From the NCBI RefSeq assembly GCF_902830275.1, contig NZ_CADESW010000018.1, positions 62,001 through 126,000 on the forward strand: DNA of 64,000 bases, read 5' to 3'. Source of the stretch: Burkholderia stagnalis. Its GTDB lineage: Bacteria; Pseudomonadota; Gammaproteobacteria; Burkholderiales; Burkholderiaceae. Under the pieces are notes generated by a model, which saw only the letters and a list, made by a program, of their open reading frames with translations, ran no database searches and was not told where the DNA came from. This document shows, in pieces, positions 1 through 8,067 of this stretch; position 1 is the first letter of the stretch, and each line of letters starts with the position of its first letter. The position numbers were made by a program, and so were the translations under genes.

Positions 1-972
1 TGGCAATTCAACTTCAGCCCCGAGGCGCTGTTCGCGAAAGCGGTCGAGGTGCACGAGAAGAAGACGTCGATCATGGGCCCCGGCAACTTCATCAAGGACC
101 CGATCTCGGCGATCTCGTTCGGCATCGCGCTGATGTTCGGCACGGCCGGCCTGCCGCACATCCTGATGCGCTTCTTCACGGTGCCGAATGCGAAGGAAGC
201 ACGCAAGTCGGTGTTCTGGGCGACCACCTGGATCGGTTACTTCTATATCCTCACCTTCATCATCGGCTTCGGCGCGATCGTGCTGGTGAGCACCAACCCG
301 GTGTTCAAGGACGCGGGCGGCAAGCTGCTCGGCGGCGCCAACATGGCCGCGGTGCACCTCGCGAGCGCGGTCGGCGGCAATGTGTTCCTCGGCTTCATCT
401 CGGCCGTCGCGTTCGCGACCATCCTCGCCGTGGTCGCGGGGCTCACGCTCGCCGGCGCGTCGGCGGTGTCGCACGACCTTTATGCCACCGTGTTCAAGCG
501 CGGCCAGGCATCGAGCGCGAGCGAGCTGCGCGTGTCGCGCATCACGACGGTCGTGCTCGGCATCGTCGCGGTCGTGCTCGGCATCGTGTTCGAGAAGCAG
601 AACATCGCGTTCATGGTGTCGCTCGCGTTCGCGGTGGCGGCCTCCGCCAACTTCCCGGTACTGTTCATGTCCGTGCTCTGGCGCGGCTGCACGACGCGCG
701 GCGCGACCATCGGCGGCTTCCTCGGGCTGCTGTCGGCAGTGGTGCTGACGATCCTGTCGAAGGCGGTGTGGGTCGACGTGTTCCACTACGCGCGCGCACC
801 GTTCCCGTATGCGTCGCCCGCGCTGTTCTCGATGGCGATCGGCTTCGCCTGCATCTGGCTGTTCTCGGTGACCGACCAGTCGGCCCGCGCACGCATCGAC
901 CAGGCAGGTTTCGACGCGCAGACGGTCCGTTCGGAAACCGGCATCGGCGCGTCGGAAGCGGCAAGCCACTGA
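1..972 (+). CDS. actP: Cation/acetate symporter ActP, C-terminal part
   Basis: This is the C-terminal 323 residues of a sodium:solute symporter; the reading frame is open at the first base of the window, so the start is missing. The protein would import acetate and related short acids through the inner membrane. The stretch [21 protein letters not shown] is typical of ActP, and at least six hydrophobic segments follow. The end of the gene is intact, with a short hydrophilic tail. ActP is usually preceded by a small DUF485 membrane protein, which would lie outside the window. Family assignment is confident; substrate is taken from the family. Confidence 0.9.
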   Translation, partial: WQFNFSPEALFAKAVEVHEKKTSIMGPGNFIKDPISAISFGIALMFGTAGLPHILMRFFTVPNAKEARKSVFWATTWIGYFYILTFIIGFGAIVLVSTNPVFKDAGGKLLGGANMAAVHLASAVGGNVFLGFISAVAFATILAVVAGLTLAGASAVSHDLYATVFKRGQASSASELRVSRITTVVLGIVAVVLGIVFEKQNIAFMVSLAFAVAASANFPVLFMSVLWRGCTTRGATIGGFLGLLSAVVLTILSKAVWVDVFHYARAPFPYASPALFSMAIGFACIWLFSVTDQSARARIDQAGFDAQTVRSETGIGASEAASH

Positions 973-990
973 GCGGCAGTCCATCCGTGT

Positions 991-1017
991 GGCGGGGGCG
1001 ACGCGCTCGCCCCTGCC
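991..1017. terminator. Hairpin between converging genes
   Basis: An 11-bp stem (GGCGGGGGCGA pairing with TCGCCCCTGCC, one G-T wobble) with a 5-base loop starts 18 bases after the actP stop and is followed by GCTTTATCT. It lies between the converging actP gene and the small gene at 1033-1251, so it may stop transcription from both sides. The T-tract is short. Confidence 0.55.
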
Positions 1018-1032
1018 GCTTTATCTCCCGCC

Positions 1033-1251
1033 TCAGATCCCGAAGCCCGGCGCGGGAAATACCGCCGCCAGCCGGGCCACGACCTCCCGCCCGCGCACCG
1101 ACAGCAGCACGCGCGTGGCTTCGCTCGCGGTCGCGTCGAGCTGCACCAGCCCTCGGCTGAGCAGCGAACGGATCTCCGCCAGCTCCCGCTCAAGCCCGCC
1201 CGGTGTGCTGGCCAGCACCATCAACGTGGCGATTTCATGCGGACTCAGCAT
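1033..1251 (-). CDS. Small winged-helix-like protein
   Basis: This 72-residue protein begins MLSPHEIATLMVL and ends with GREVVARLAAVFPAPGFGI. The pattern of short helices, a GLVQL turn and a TRVLLSVRGREV hairpin suggests a compact winged-helix fold, but no family is recognised with certainty. A GAGGAG Shine-Dalgarno lies eight bases before the ATG, which supports a real gene. It is 74 bases downstream of the hydrolase gene on the same strand and probably shares its transcript. A DNA-binding or protein-binding role is only inference. Confidence 0.6.
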   Translation of the reverse strand: MLSPHEIATLMVLASTPGGLERELAEIRSLLSRGLVQLDATASEATRVLLSVRGREVVARLAAVFPAPGFGI

Positions 1252-1325
1252 CGCTTCGGCTCCTCATTCGATACCGCCGCCGGGCGACGCACATGCCGAC
1301 GCACGGAACCACGGCAGATCGCCCT

Positions 1326-2342
1326 TTACAGCAGCACGATCTGATGCTCGACCACCGGCTCCGTGTCGGCATGCCCGCGCGCGTCGCGCTCGGACACGAT
1401 CCAGCCGGGCGTCTTCGGCGCGAGCTGGCCGGTCTTCAGCCAGCCGAGCGGAATCGGCCACAGCGTCGACTCGAAGCGGCTGTGGAAGAACGCGAAATGG
1501 CCGATGCTGTCGACGCCGATCGCATCGGGGCCGATTCGCAGATGCACGACCCGGCTGCGCGTGAAATACCGCAGCAGCCGCTCGATCGCCGGAATCGTGC
1601 CGAACGGATCGTCGGTGACGCTCGCGGCGAGCACCGGCGCGCGCATCGCGGTGAAGCGCCGGACCAGCGAGCGGCGCTGCGCATCGTCGCGTTCGATCGG
1701 CGCGCGCCGGTAGGTGTCCTCGAAATCCGGCCGGCTGCGGCTCCACGACAGCGCGACGCCTTTCGGCGTGTCCTCCATCCAGCCGAGGCGCTTGGCCGGG
1801 AAATAGCCGAACAGCGCCGACAGCGCCGGCATCACGATGTGCCATTTCCACAGCATCGCGAGCCGGCTGCGCGGCGCGTAGTCGCGCCAGTGCGCATACT
1901 GCGCGCCCATCGTGAACACGCGGCGCACGAGGTGGTTCGACGGCGCGAGGCCGGCGACGAAGCCGCCGATGCTGTGCGCGACCACGTCGATCGGCTGGCC
2001 GGGGAATTCGGCCAGCGCGTAGCGCAGCACCGCCTCGAAATCGCGCTCGCCCCAGTCGAGCCAGGTCGCGTCGAGCCGGTCGAGCCGCGCGGGCCGCGAT
2101 TCGCCGATGCCGCGGTAGTCGTACACGATCGCGTCGTAGCCGTGCCGGTGCAGGTAGCCCGCAAACCGGAAGTAGTAGCGGCAGCGCACGGACGTCGCCG
2201 CGTTCACGATCACGACGGGCCGCGGCTCGTCGTCCGCTGCCCCCGCGCGGTGCCGCCAGACGAAACCCTTGATCGGATAACCGTCTGCCGCGGTCACGGC
2301 AAACGGTTCCGGCTCCGGCATGCGTGCGTCCTTCTCACTCAT
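1326..2342 (-). CDS. Alpha/beta-fold hydrolase
   Basis: This is a 338-residue alpha/beta hydrolase of the predicted-esterase type (related to COG4757). The nucleophile elbow reads VVAHSIGGF, an A-H-S-I-G version of GxSxG. An Asp in SVTDDPFGTI and a late His in DSIGHFAFF complete a plausible triad. The frame extends upstream to 2420, but GGAGAACAAACA before the ATG at 2342 makes that start better. The gene is divergent from the LysR gene at 2490, and the 147-bp gap probably holds both promoters. The substrate is unknown. Confidence 0.75.
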   Translation of the reverse strand: MSEKDARMPEPEPFAVTAADGYPIKGFVWRHRAGAADDEPRPVVIVNAATSVRCRYYFRFAGYLHRHGYDAIVYDYRGIGESRPARLDRLDATWLDWGERDFEAVLRYALAEFPGQPIDVVAHSIGGFVAGLAPSNHLVRRVFTMGAQYAHWRDYAPRSRLAMLWKWHIVMPALSALFGYFPAKRLGWMEDTPKGVALSWSRSRPDFEDTYRRAPIERDDAQRRSLVRRFTAMRAPVLAASVTDDPFGTIPAIERLLRYFTRSRVVHLRIGPDAIGVDSIGHFAFFHSRFESTLWPIPLGWLKTGQLAPKTPGWIVSERDARGHADTEPVVEHQIVLL

Positions 2343-2366
2343 TGTTTGTTCTCCACATGCTCGAGT

Positions 2367-2378
2367 GTCATGCATGAC
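2367..2378. promoter_or_regulatory. 12-bp palindrome in a divergent promoter
   Basis: GTCATGCATGAC is a perfect 12-bp palindrome in the gap between the hydrolase gene and the divergent LysR gene. Its position suits an operator for the LysR protein or another dimeric regulator. No other copy was noticed. Confidence 0.3.
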
Positions 2379-2489
2379 GCGTCCGTAAAGCCTCGGATGT
2401 CCCTTGCGGACGCGCCACACTGCCTATTTCACTTGACTGCGGGAATTCCCTCAATCAATCTTCTTGCATCACTCGCATGAGGAGCGCGC

Positions 2490-3431
2490 ATGGCAGTCCC
2501 TCTCGTCAGGCTTCCGTCGCTCGACCTGGTCCGCGGTTTCGTCGCGGTCGGCCGGCGCATGAGCATCACGCTCGCGGCGCAGGACCTGTGCCTCACCCAG
2601 TCGGCGGTCAGCCGCCAGGTCAACGCGCTCGAGGAAGCGCTCGGCGTCAAGCTGCTGAACCGCGGCTACCGCGCGATCTCGTTCACCGCCGAAGGCGAGC
2701 GGCTGTTTCGCGCGGCGGACGGCGCGGTCCAGCAGTTGCAGGAAGTCGTCGACCTGCTCACCCATCCGAAGTCGCGCCAGCCGGTCACGGTCACCGCGAG
2801 CATCGGCGTGTCGGCGCTGTGGCTGCTGCCGCGCCTCGGCAACCTGCAGCGCCTGCATCCCGACATCGACCTGCGGGTTGCCGCGACCGACCGTGTGCTC
2901 GACGCGCGCACCGAGGGCATCGACCTGTCGATCCGCTATGCGCCGACGAGCGGCGTGCCGTCGGCCGCGATCCGCCTGTTCGACGAGGTGATCGTGCCGG
3001 TCGCGCATCCGTCGCTCGGCATCGCGAAGCTCGACGCGGATACCGTCGCGCGCCACGTGCTGCTCGAATTCGACGGCGCGCGCCGCCCGCTGCTGCAGTG
3101 GTCCGATCACCTGAGCGCGCTCGGCCTCGACGCGCTGCGCCCGCGCGGCATCCTGCGCTTCAACCAGTACGACCAGGTGATCCAGGCGGCGCTCGCGGGC
3201 CGCGGGATCGCGCTCGGCCGCCGTGCGCTGGTCGAGCCGCTGCTCGCGGACGGCCGCCTGGCCGCGATCGGCGAAGCCGGCGCGGGCCGCGCGACGGGCC
3301 ACGCGTACTGGCTATGCCATGCCGACGAGACGCTGCGCGACGACGTGCGCGCGGTGGTCGACTGGATCGTCGGCGAGGCCCGCGCGTCCGCGTCCGACGA
3401 CGCGGCTGCATCGCCCGCGCCTGCTGCCTGA
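2490..3431 (+). CDS. LysR-family transcriptional regulator
   Basis: This 313-residue regulator has the standard LysR layout: a winged helix-turn-helix over residues 10-70 (LAAQDLCLTQSAVSRQVNAL) and an effector-binding domain over about 95-300. The style resembles GcvA-like members. A GAGGAG site precedes the ATG at 2490. It is divergent from the hydrolase gene, the classic arrangement for a LysR target, and is followed by the ABC importer operon on the same strand, so either could be regulated. The effector is unknown. The last 15 residues are Ala/Pro-rich and probably disordered. Confidence 0.88.
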   Translation: MAVPLVRLPSLDLVRGFVAVGRRMSITLAAQDLCLTQSAVSRQVNALEEALGVKLLNRGYRAISFTAEGERLFRAADGAVQQLQEVVDLLTHPKSRQPVTVTASIGVSALWLLPRLGNLQRLHPDIDLRVAATDRVLDARTEGIDLSIRYAPTSGVPSAAIRLFDEVIVPVAHPSLGIAKLDADTVARHVLLEFDGARRPLLQWSDHLSALGLDALRPRGILRFNQYDQVIQAALAGRGIALGRRALVEPLLADGRLAAIGEAGAGRATGHAYWLCHADETLRDDVRAVVDWIVGEARASASDDAAASPAPAA

Positions 3432-3452
3432 GCGACGCGCGCCGCCGCCCGC

Positions 3453-3472
3453 AACTACCAAAGATGGTAGTT
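3453..3472. promoter_or_regulatory. lux-box-like site before the ABC importer operon
   Basis: The 20-mer AACTACCAAAGATGGTAGTT fits the CT-N12-AG pattern of LuxR-family binding sites. The dyad extends to 3451-3474, with two 10-bp perfect arms around AAGA. It lies after the LysR stop codon and 111 bases before the importer's first ATG, so it is placed to control the importer operon. Half of it (AACTACCAAAG) recurs exactly in the site at 32538. It is not followed by a T-tract, so it is a poor terminator. Binding by the LuxR protein encoded at 32715 is inference. Confidence 0.55.
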
Positions 3473-3583
3473 GCCCCCGGCAAAAGCGGCGGGTGAAATC
3501 GACGGCGTTCCAACGACCGCAACGCGGCGTGCCTGGCCTCCTGAGCCGTGCATCCGTACGCCGCGCCTCAGGAGGAATGCCCG

Positions 3584-4831
3584 ATGAAACCCCGCAAGCC
3601 AGTGTTTGCCGCCGCCATCGCGCTTGCGATGCTCGCCGGCAATGCCACCGCAACAGCCACCGCCGCGGATCGCGTGATCCGGATCACCGGCTTTGGCGCA
3701 ACCTCGGGCGTGCTGCGCCCGTTCGGCGTCAACAGCGAGGCCGCGCTGCGCGCGGCGGCCGACGAGATCAACCGCGACGGCGGCGTGAAGCTCGGCGACG
3801 GCACCCGCGGCCGGCTCGAGATCAGCTACCTCGACGACAACTGCAAGCCGACCGAAGGCGTGGACATCGTGCGGCGCCTCGCCAGGACCGACACGCTCGC
3901 CGCGGTCGGCACGACCTGCTCGCCGGTCGTGCAGGCCGTGTTCGGCTCGCTGCAGAAAAAGGCCGGCGACGCGACCGATTCCGGCCTGCAGTTGCCCGTA
4001 TTCACCGACGTCGCGATGAAGATCGGTCTCGCCAAGACCTCCGACTGGTCGTTCCGCAACATTCCCGACGAGAACGCGATGTACGACGACGTGTTCGCAT
4101 GGGTGCGGCGCGAGCACCCGGATGCGCGCACGGTGTACGGCGGCGTCGAGCAGAACTTCGTCCACTCGAACCAGACCTGGTACCAGGTGATGAAGCCGCG
4201 CGCGCAGGAGGCCGGCTTCGAGATGCTCGGCGAGACGCGCTGGCTGCTCGACGACACGAACTTCGCCGAGCAGGTGCGCGCGATCAAGGCCGCGAACGCC
4301 GACGTGGTCGCGATCTCCGCGCATCCGTATTCGGCGTGCGGCGTGCTGAAGGAAATGCAGCGCCAGGGCGTGCGGCCGAAGGTGCTGGTCGGCCTGACGA
4401 GCAGCTCGACGCCGGAGCTGCTGAAGGTGTGCGGGCCCGCGGCCGAAGGGCTCGTGATCCCGACCAGCTTCGCGACGATCAACCCGGTCGCGCAGAAGGC
4501 CGCGGCCGAGACCGCCCGCTTCGGCGGCTACGCGGACCTGCACAGCATGGCCGCGTGGGAAATCCTCTACATGATCCGCACCGCGATCGAGACGCGCGGC
4601 GTGCTCGCGAAGCCCGACACCGTGCAGGCCGACCGCGAGAAGATCCGCGCGGGGCTCGCCGCGATGAAGACGGCCGACGGCCTGCTCGGCACCGTGCAAC
4701 GCACGCCGGAGCGCGAGTCGGTCAAGCCGTTCGTGCTCGTCGAAGCGCGCCGCAACGCGTGGGACGTCATCGAGCGGCCCGCGCCGCGCACCGAACTCGT
4801 ACACGTCGAACAACCGGCCCGCCTGCCGTGA
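3584..4831 (+). CDS. Branched-chain-amino-acid-type ABC importer, periplasmic binding protein
   Basis: This 415-residue protein starts with a Sec signal (KPVFAAAIALAMLAGNATATATA) and continues as a type-I periplasmic binding protein of the LivJ/amide-binding group (IRITGFGATSGVLRPFGVNSE near the mature start). It would capture a small ligand in the periplasm. The ATG at 3584 follows GGAGGAATGCCCG; an earlier in-frame start at 3548 lacks such a site and would bury the signal. It is the first gene of a five-gene operon and overlaps the ATPase gene by GTGA. Ligands in this family range from amino acids to amides and aromatic acids, so none is assigned. Confidence 0.85.
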   Translation: MKPRKPVFAAAIALAMLAGNATATATAADRVIRITGFGATSGVLRPFGVNSEAALRAAADEINRDGGVKLGDGTRGRLEISYLDDNCKPTEGVDIVRRLARTDTLAAVGTTCSPVVQAVFGSLQKKAGDATDSGLQLPVFTDVAMKIGLAKTSDWSFRNIPDENAMYDDVFAWVRREHPDARTVYGGVEQNFVHSNQTWYQVMKPRAQEAGFEMLGETRWLLDDTNFAEQVRAIKAANADVVAISAHPYSACGVLKEMQRQGVRPKVLVGLTSSSTPELLKVCGPAAEGLVIPTSFATINPVAQKAAAETARFGGYADLHSMAAWEILYMIRTAIETRGVLAKPDTVQADREKIRAGLAAMKTADGLLGTVQRTPERESVKPFVLVEARRNAWDVIERPAPRTELVHVEQPARLP

Positions 4832-5559
4832 CGCAGCCGCTCGTCGCGCTGCGCGGCGTCGCGTGCCGTTTCGGCGACGTGCGCGCGGTGGACGGCCTCG
4901 ACCTCGACATCGCGCCCGGCGAGACGGTCGGCCTGATCGGGCCGAACGGTTCCGGCAAGAGCACGACGCTCGGCCTCGTCGCCGGCACGCTGCGCCCGAC
5001 GGCCGGCACGGTCCGCTTCGCGGGCGCCGACGTGACGCGCATGCCCGCGTGGCGGCGCGTCGCGCTCGGCATCGCGTGGACGTCGCAGCAGCCGCGCGTG
5101 TTCGAGCGGCTGTCGGTCGGCGACAACCTCGCGGCGGCCGGGCGCGACGCCGCCGATGCGGCGCTCGCGTCCGCGGGGCTTGCGCACAAGCGGCATGTGC
5201 TGGCGGCTACGCTGACCTTCGCGGAACGCCGTCGGCTCGAGCTGGCGCGTGCGCTGGCGCAGCGCCCGCGGCTCTTGCTCGTCGACGAACCGGCGTCGGG
5301 GCTCGACGCGGATGAACTCGCGGTGCTGCAGGAACGGCTCGCCGCGCTGCGCGCGTTGGGTGTCGCGATCGTGCTCGTCGAGCATCGGATCGGCTTCGTT
5401 GCGCGTCTTGCCGAACGCATCGTCGTGCTTGAACGCGGCCGCGTGCTGGCGGATGGCACGCCCGCGCGCGTGCTTGCGGATCCGGCTGTTGGCCGCGCGT
5501 ATCTGGGTGATGATCTCGGTGACGCGGCGTCGCCGGAACCGGATCTCGCGGCGGGCTGA
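4828..5559 (+). CDS. LivG-type ABC ATPase
   Basis: This 243-residue ATP-binding subunit has Walker A GPNGSGKST at residues 38-46, Walker B LLLVDEPASGLD at about 155-168 and an H-loop His in VLVEHR. The signature motif is the loose LTFAERRRLELARAL form seen in LivG-like proteins. It starts with GTG overlapping the binding-protein stop. It would power the importer encoded around it. Liv systems usually have two ATPases, LivG and LivF; only this one is present here, so it may act as a homodimer or borrow a partner. Confidence 0.85.
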   Translation: MTQPLVALRGVACRFGDVRAVDGLDLDIAPGETVGLIGPNGSGKSTTLGLVAGTLRPTAGTVRFAGADVTRMPAWRRVALGIAWTSQQPRVFERLSVGDNLAAAGRDAADAALASAGLAHKRHVLAATLTFAERRRLELARALAQRPRLLLVDEPASGLDADELAVLQERLAALRALGVAIVLVEHRIGFVARLAERIVVLERGRVLADGTPARVLADPAVGRAYLGDDLGDAASPEPDLAAG

Positions 5560-5560
5560 C

Positions 5561-6472
5561 GTGAGCCCGCTGCCGTTCGACGCCCTCGCGCTCGGTGCGT
5601 CGTACGCGCTGCTCGCGACGGGCTTCACGCTCGTGTTCGGCGTGCTGCGGCGCGTGAACCTCGCGTATGGCGCGACCGTGATGTTCGGGCTGTATGTCGC
5701 GATCCGGCTGACCGAATCGCTGCCGCCCGTCGCCGCGTACCTCGCCGCGCCGGTGATCGCGGTCACGGCCACGCTCGTCGTCAATTTGTACGTCGAGCGC
5801 CTGTGCTTCACGCCGCATCGCGGTGGCGTGAGCGTCACTGCGATGGCGGCGAGTTTCGCGGTGTGGATGCAGATCGAGGACGCGGGCGTGCACCTGCTGC
5901 CCGCGCACGCGAATCCGTTCCCGTCGCCGTTCGCGCAGTTGCCGGCCGCGTGGCAGGCCGGCGCGTTTCGTGCCGATCATGCGATCGCGCTCGGCTGCGC
6001 GGCGCTCGCGACGCTCGGCTGCTGGATGCTGTTGCACCGCACCCGGTTCGGGCTCGCGGTGCGCGCGATCGTCGACGATGGTGCGGCCGCTGCGCTCATG
6101 GGCATCGACGTGCGCCGCATGTCGACGCGCGTGTTCGCGCTGGCGGCCGCGCTTGGTGCGCTCGGCGGGTGTCTGATCGCCGGGATGCAGGGCCAGGTGA
6201 GCGCAATGTTCGCGATGTGGGCAACGCTGAAGGGGCTCGCGGCTGCGGTGCTTGGCGGCTTTGGGTCGTTGCCGGGGGCGATTGCGGGTGGGCTTGCGCT
6301 TGGTGCGGTGGAGACCGTGCTGCAGGCGCGGGTTGGTGTCGAATACCGTGATCTCGCCGCGAATTTGCTGCTGTTTGCGGTGCTGTGTGTGCGGCCTGGT
6401 GGGCTCGCGTCGCTCGTGCCGGGGCGTCGTGGGCGTGCCGCGTTGCTCGATCGCGCGGAGGGTGGCCGGTGA
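5561..6472 (+). CDS. LivH-type ABC permease
   Basis: This 303-residue inner-membrane permease shows the LivH pattern: an early FDALALGASYALLATGFTLVFGVLRRVNLAYG segment and a late GSLPGAIAGGLALGAVE loop. The conserved cytoplasmic coupling loop (RTRFGLAVRAIVDDGAAA) contacts the ATPase. It starts with GTG at 5561, one base after the ATPase stop codon, and overlaps the next gene by GTGA. It forms the translocation path together with the LivM-type protein. Substrate unknown. Confidence 0.85.
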   Translation: MSPLPFDALALGASYALLATGFTLVFGVLRRVNLAYGATVMFGLYVAIRLTESLPPVAAYLAAPVIAVTATLVVNLYVERLCFTPHRGGVSVTAMAASFAVWMQIEDAGVHLLPAHANPFPSPFAQLPAAWQAGAFRADHAIALGCAALATLGCWMLLHRTRFGLAVRAIVDDGAAAALMGIDVRRMSTRVFALAAALGALGGCLIAGMQGQVSAMFAMWATLKGLAAAVLGGFGSLPGAIAGGLALGAVETVLQARVGVEYRDLAANLLLFAVLCVRPGGLASLVPGRRGRAALLDRAEGGR

Positions 6473-7443
6473 CGCTGATTGCGAATTTTGGGTTGCTGGC
6501 GTTTCTTGCGCTGTCTGCGTATGTGCTCGCGATCGGCGGCGATTTGTCGTTCGGGCAGCAGGCGTTGTTCGGGATCGGTGCGTATGCGGGGGCGTCGGCG
6601 ACGGTGCTTGGTGGGTGGTCGCTCGCGGCAGCACTTGTGCTTGCCGCCTTGGTCGGCATCGCGGCGGGGTTTGTATTGCGCGCGCTTACGCTGCGGCTGC
6701 GTGCGCTCGGTTTCTCGCTCGCGACGCTCGCGGCCGCCGAGACGGTGCGCCAAGCGCTGGCGGTCGTGCGTGTGCAGCGGGTCGGCGCGGATGGCGAGTT
6801 GGTTGGGCCCAACGGCGCGGAGGGTTTTGCCGGGATTCGCTATGTGTTCGAGCACGGGATGACGCCCGGCGATGTCGCGCTCGTCGTGTGGAGTGTGCTC
6901 GGGCTGGTGCTTGTCGGGCTCGTCGTGCTCGAGCGCACGCGCTTCGGCCGCGCGCTGCGGATGACCGGCGAGGATCCCGCGCTCGCCGCCGCGCTCGGCA
7001 TCGACGTGCGACGCGCGAAGCTCGTCGCGGCGGCAATCGCGGGGGGTATCGCGGCGGTCGGTGGCGCGCTTTATGCACATTGCAATACGTATATCGAACC
7101 GGACAACTTCGATCTGATGCTCGGTATTCACGGACTGTCGTATGCGTTGATCGGCGGGCTTGGTGCGCCGATTGGGCCGTTTGCGGGGGTCGCCGTGGAT
7201 CTCGGATTGATCGAGGGTAGCCGGCTGTTCCACGGCTATCGGATGATCGCGTTCGGTGGCCTTGTTGCGGCGATTCTCGTCGTGCGGCCGCGCGGGATGG
7301 TTGACGAAGCGCTCGTGGCGAAACTGCGAGGGTGGTATGCGACGCGTATTCGGCGCGTGTTGCGCGCCTTCTCTCTTTCGCCGCAGCTGCTGTCGCGTCG
7401 CTTGCGCCGTCGAGCAGCGCGGCGACAATCGGAGCAAATATGA
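6469..7443 (+). CDS. LivM-type ABC permease
   Basis: This 324-residue inner-membrane permease is of the LivM type, with the SYALIGGLGAPIGPFAGV segment and the ERTRFGRALRMTGEDPALAAALGID coupling loop expected of the family. LivM proteins often carry a C-terminal extension, but here the tail is only a short basic stretch. It starts with GTG overlapping the LivH stop, and its own stop overlaps the ATG of the FixH-like gene, so all five genes are translationally linked. Confidence 0.85.
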   Translation: MTLIANFGLLAFLALSAYVLAIGGDLSFGQQALFGIGAYAGASATVLGGWSLAAALVLAALVGIAAGFVLRALTLRLRALGFSLATLAAAETVRQALAVVRVQRVGADGELVGPNGAEGFAGIRYVFEHGMTPGDVALVVWSVLGLVLVGLVVLERTRFGRALRMTGEDPALAAALGIDVRRAKLVAAAIAGGIAAVGGALYAHCNTYIEPDNFDLMLGIHGLSYALIGGLGAPIGPFAGVAVDLGLIEGSRLFHGYRMIAFGGLVAAILVVRPRGMVDEALVAKLRGWYATRIRRVLRAFSLSPQLLSRRLRRRAARRQSEQI

Positions 7444-7856
7444 TTCTTTCGTATTCCACCGCCGCCCGGCGGTCGCTGCGCCGTGCATGTACGCTGGCGA
7501 CGCTCGTCGTGCTGGCAACCGCCCTGCCCGCCGCGCACGCCGCCGCCCCCGACGCACGGATCGCATGCAAGCCGGCCGGCACCGCATACGCATACGACTG
7601 CGCGATCGACCTCGCCGATCCGCACACGCGTGCGCCCGTCGACGGCGCGCGCTTCACGGTGACGGCCGACATGCCGTCGATGCCGATGGCGCACAACATC
7701 ACGCCGGTCGATGCGACACCCGACAGCCAGCCGGGGCGCTATCGCGCGCGGCTCGCGCTGGAGATGGATGGTGTGTGGCTCGTCAAGCTGACGTTCAGTG
7801 TGCCGGTGCGAGATCGGGTAGTAAGGCGGGTGCGGTTCCAGGGTAGTGCTGGATAG
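7440..7856 (+). CDS. FixH/YtkA-like exported protein
   Basis: This 138-residue protein has a signal peptide (LRRACTLATLVVLATALPAAHA) and a single beta-sandwich resembling FixH/YtkA domains, with TADMPSMPMAHNITPVD and a final VRRVRFQG strand. The Met- and His-containing MPSMPMAH stretch is common in this family and could bind metal. ATG at 7440 overlaps the LivM stop, with GGAG seven bases before. It is the last gene of the importer operon. Finding a FixH-like partner in a Liv operon is uncommon, and its role there is unknown. Confidence 0.65.
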   Translation: MILSYSTAARRSLRRACTLATLVVLATALPAAHAAAPDARIACKPAGTAYAYDCAIDLADPHTRAPVDGARFTVTADMPSMPMAHNITPVDATPDSQPGRYRARLALEMDGVWLVKLTFSVPVRDRVVRRVRFQGSAG

Positions 7857-7928
7857 GGACTGTTCACACTAATAAGGGGCTTGTGCTGGCAGGAAGAAGG
7901 GGCGAGCCCAATGAATGGGACACAGTGA

Positions 7929-7953
7929 ATATCGATCACGAATATATCGATCA
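7929..7953. repeat. Direct repeat ATATCGATCA
   Basis: Two copies of ATATCGATCA start 15 bases apart (7929 and 7944) in the AT-rich stretch upstream of the HEPN gene. The core ATCGAT is itself palindromic. It may be an operator or simply AT-rich sequence. Confidence 0.25.
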
Positions 7954-8067
7954 GTCTTACGCCGCTGACTGTGCTATTGACCGATCTTGCCCACCGGCCA
8001 TATCACCGTTCCCCCTATAATAAGCCTCATTCTAATTACTGCCCACACGATGGGCGAGGAAGACCAT

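Noticed and set aside
3451-3474. Perfect 10-bp dyad after the LysR gene as a terminator
   Set aside because: It is followed by CCCCCGG with no T-tract, and half of it recurs before the LuxR cluster, so an operator fits better.
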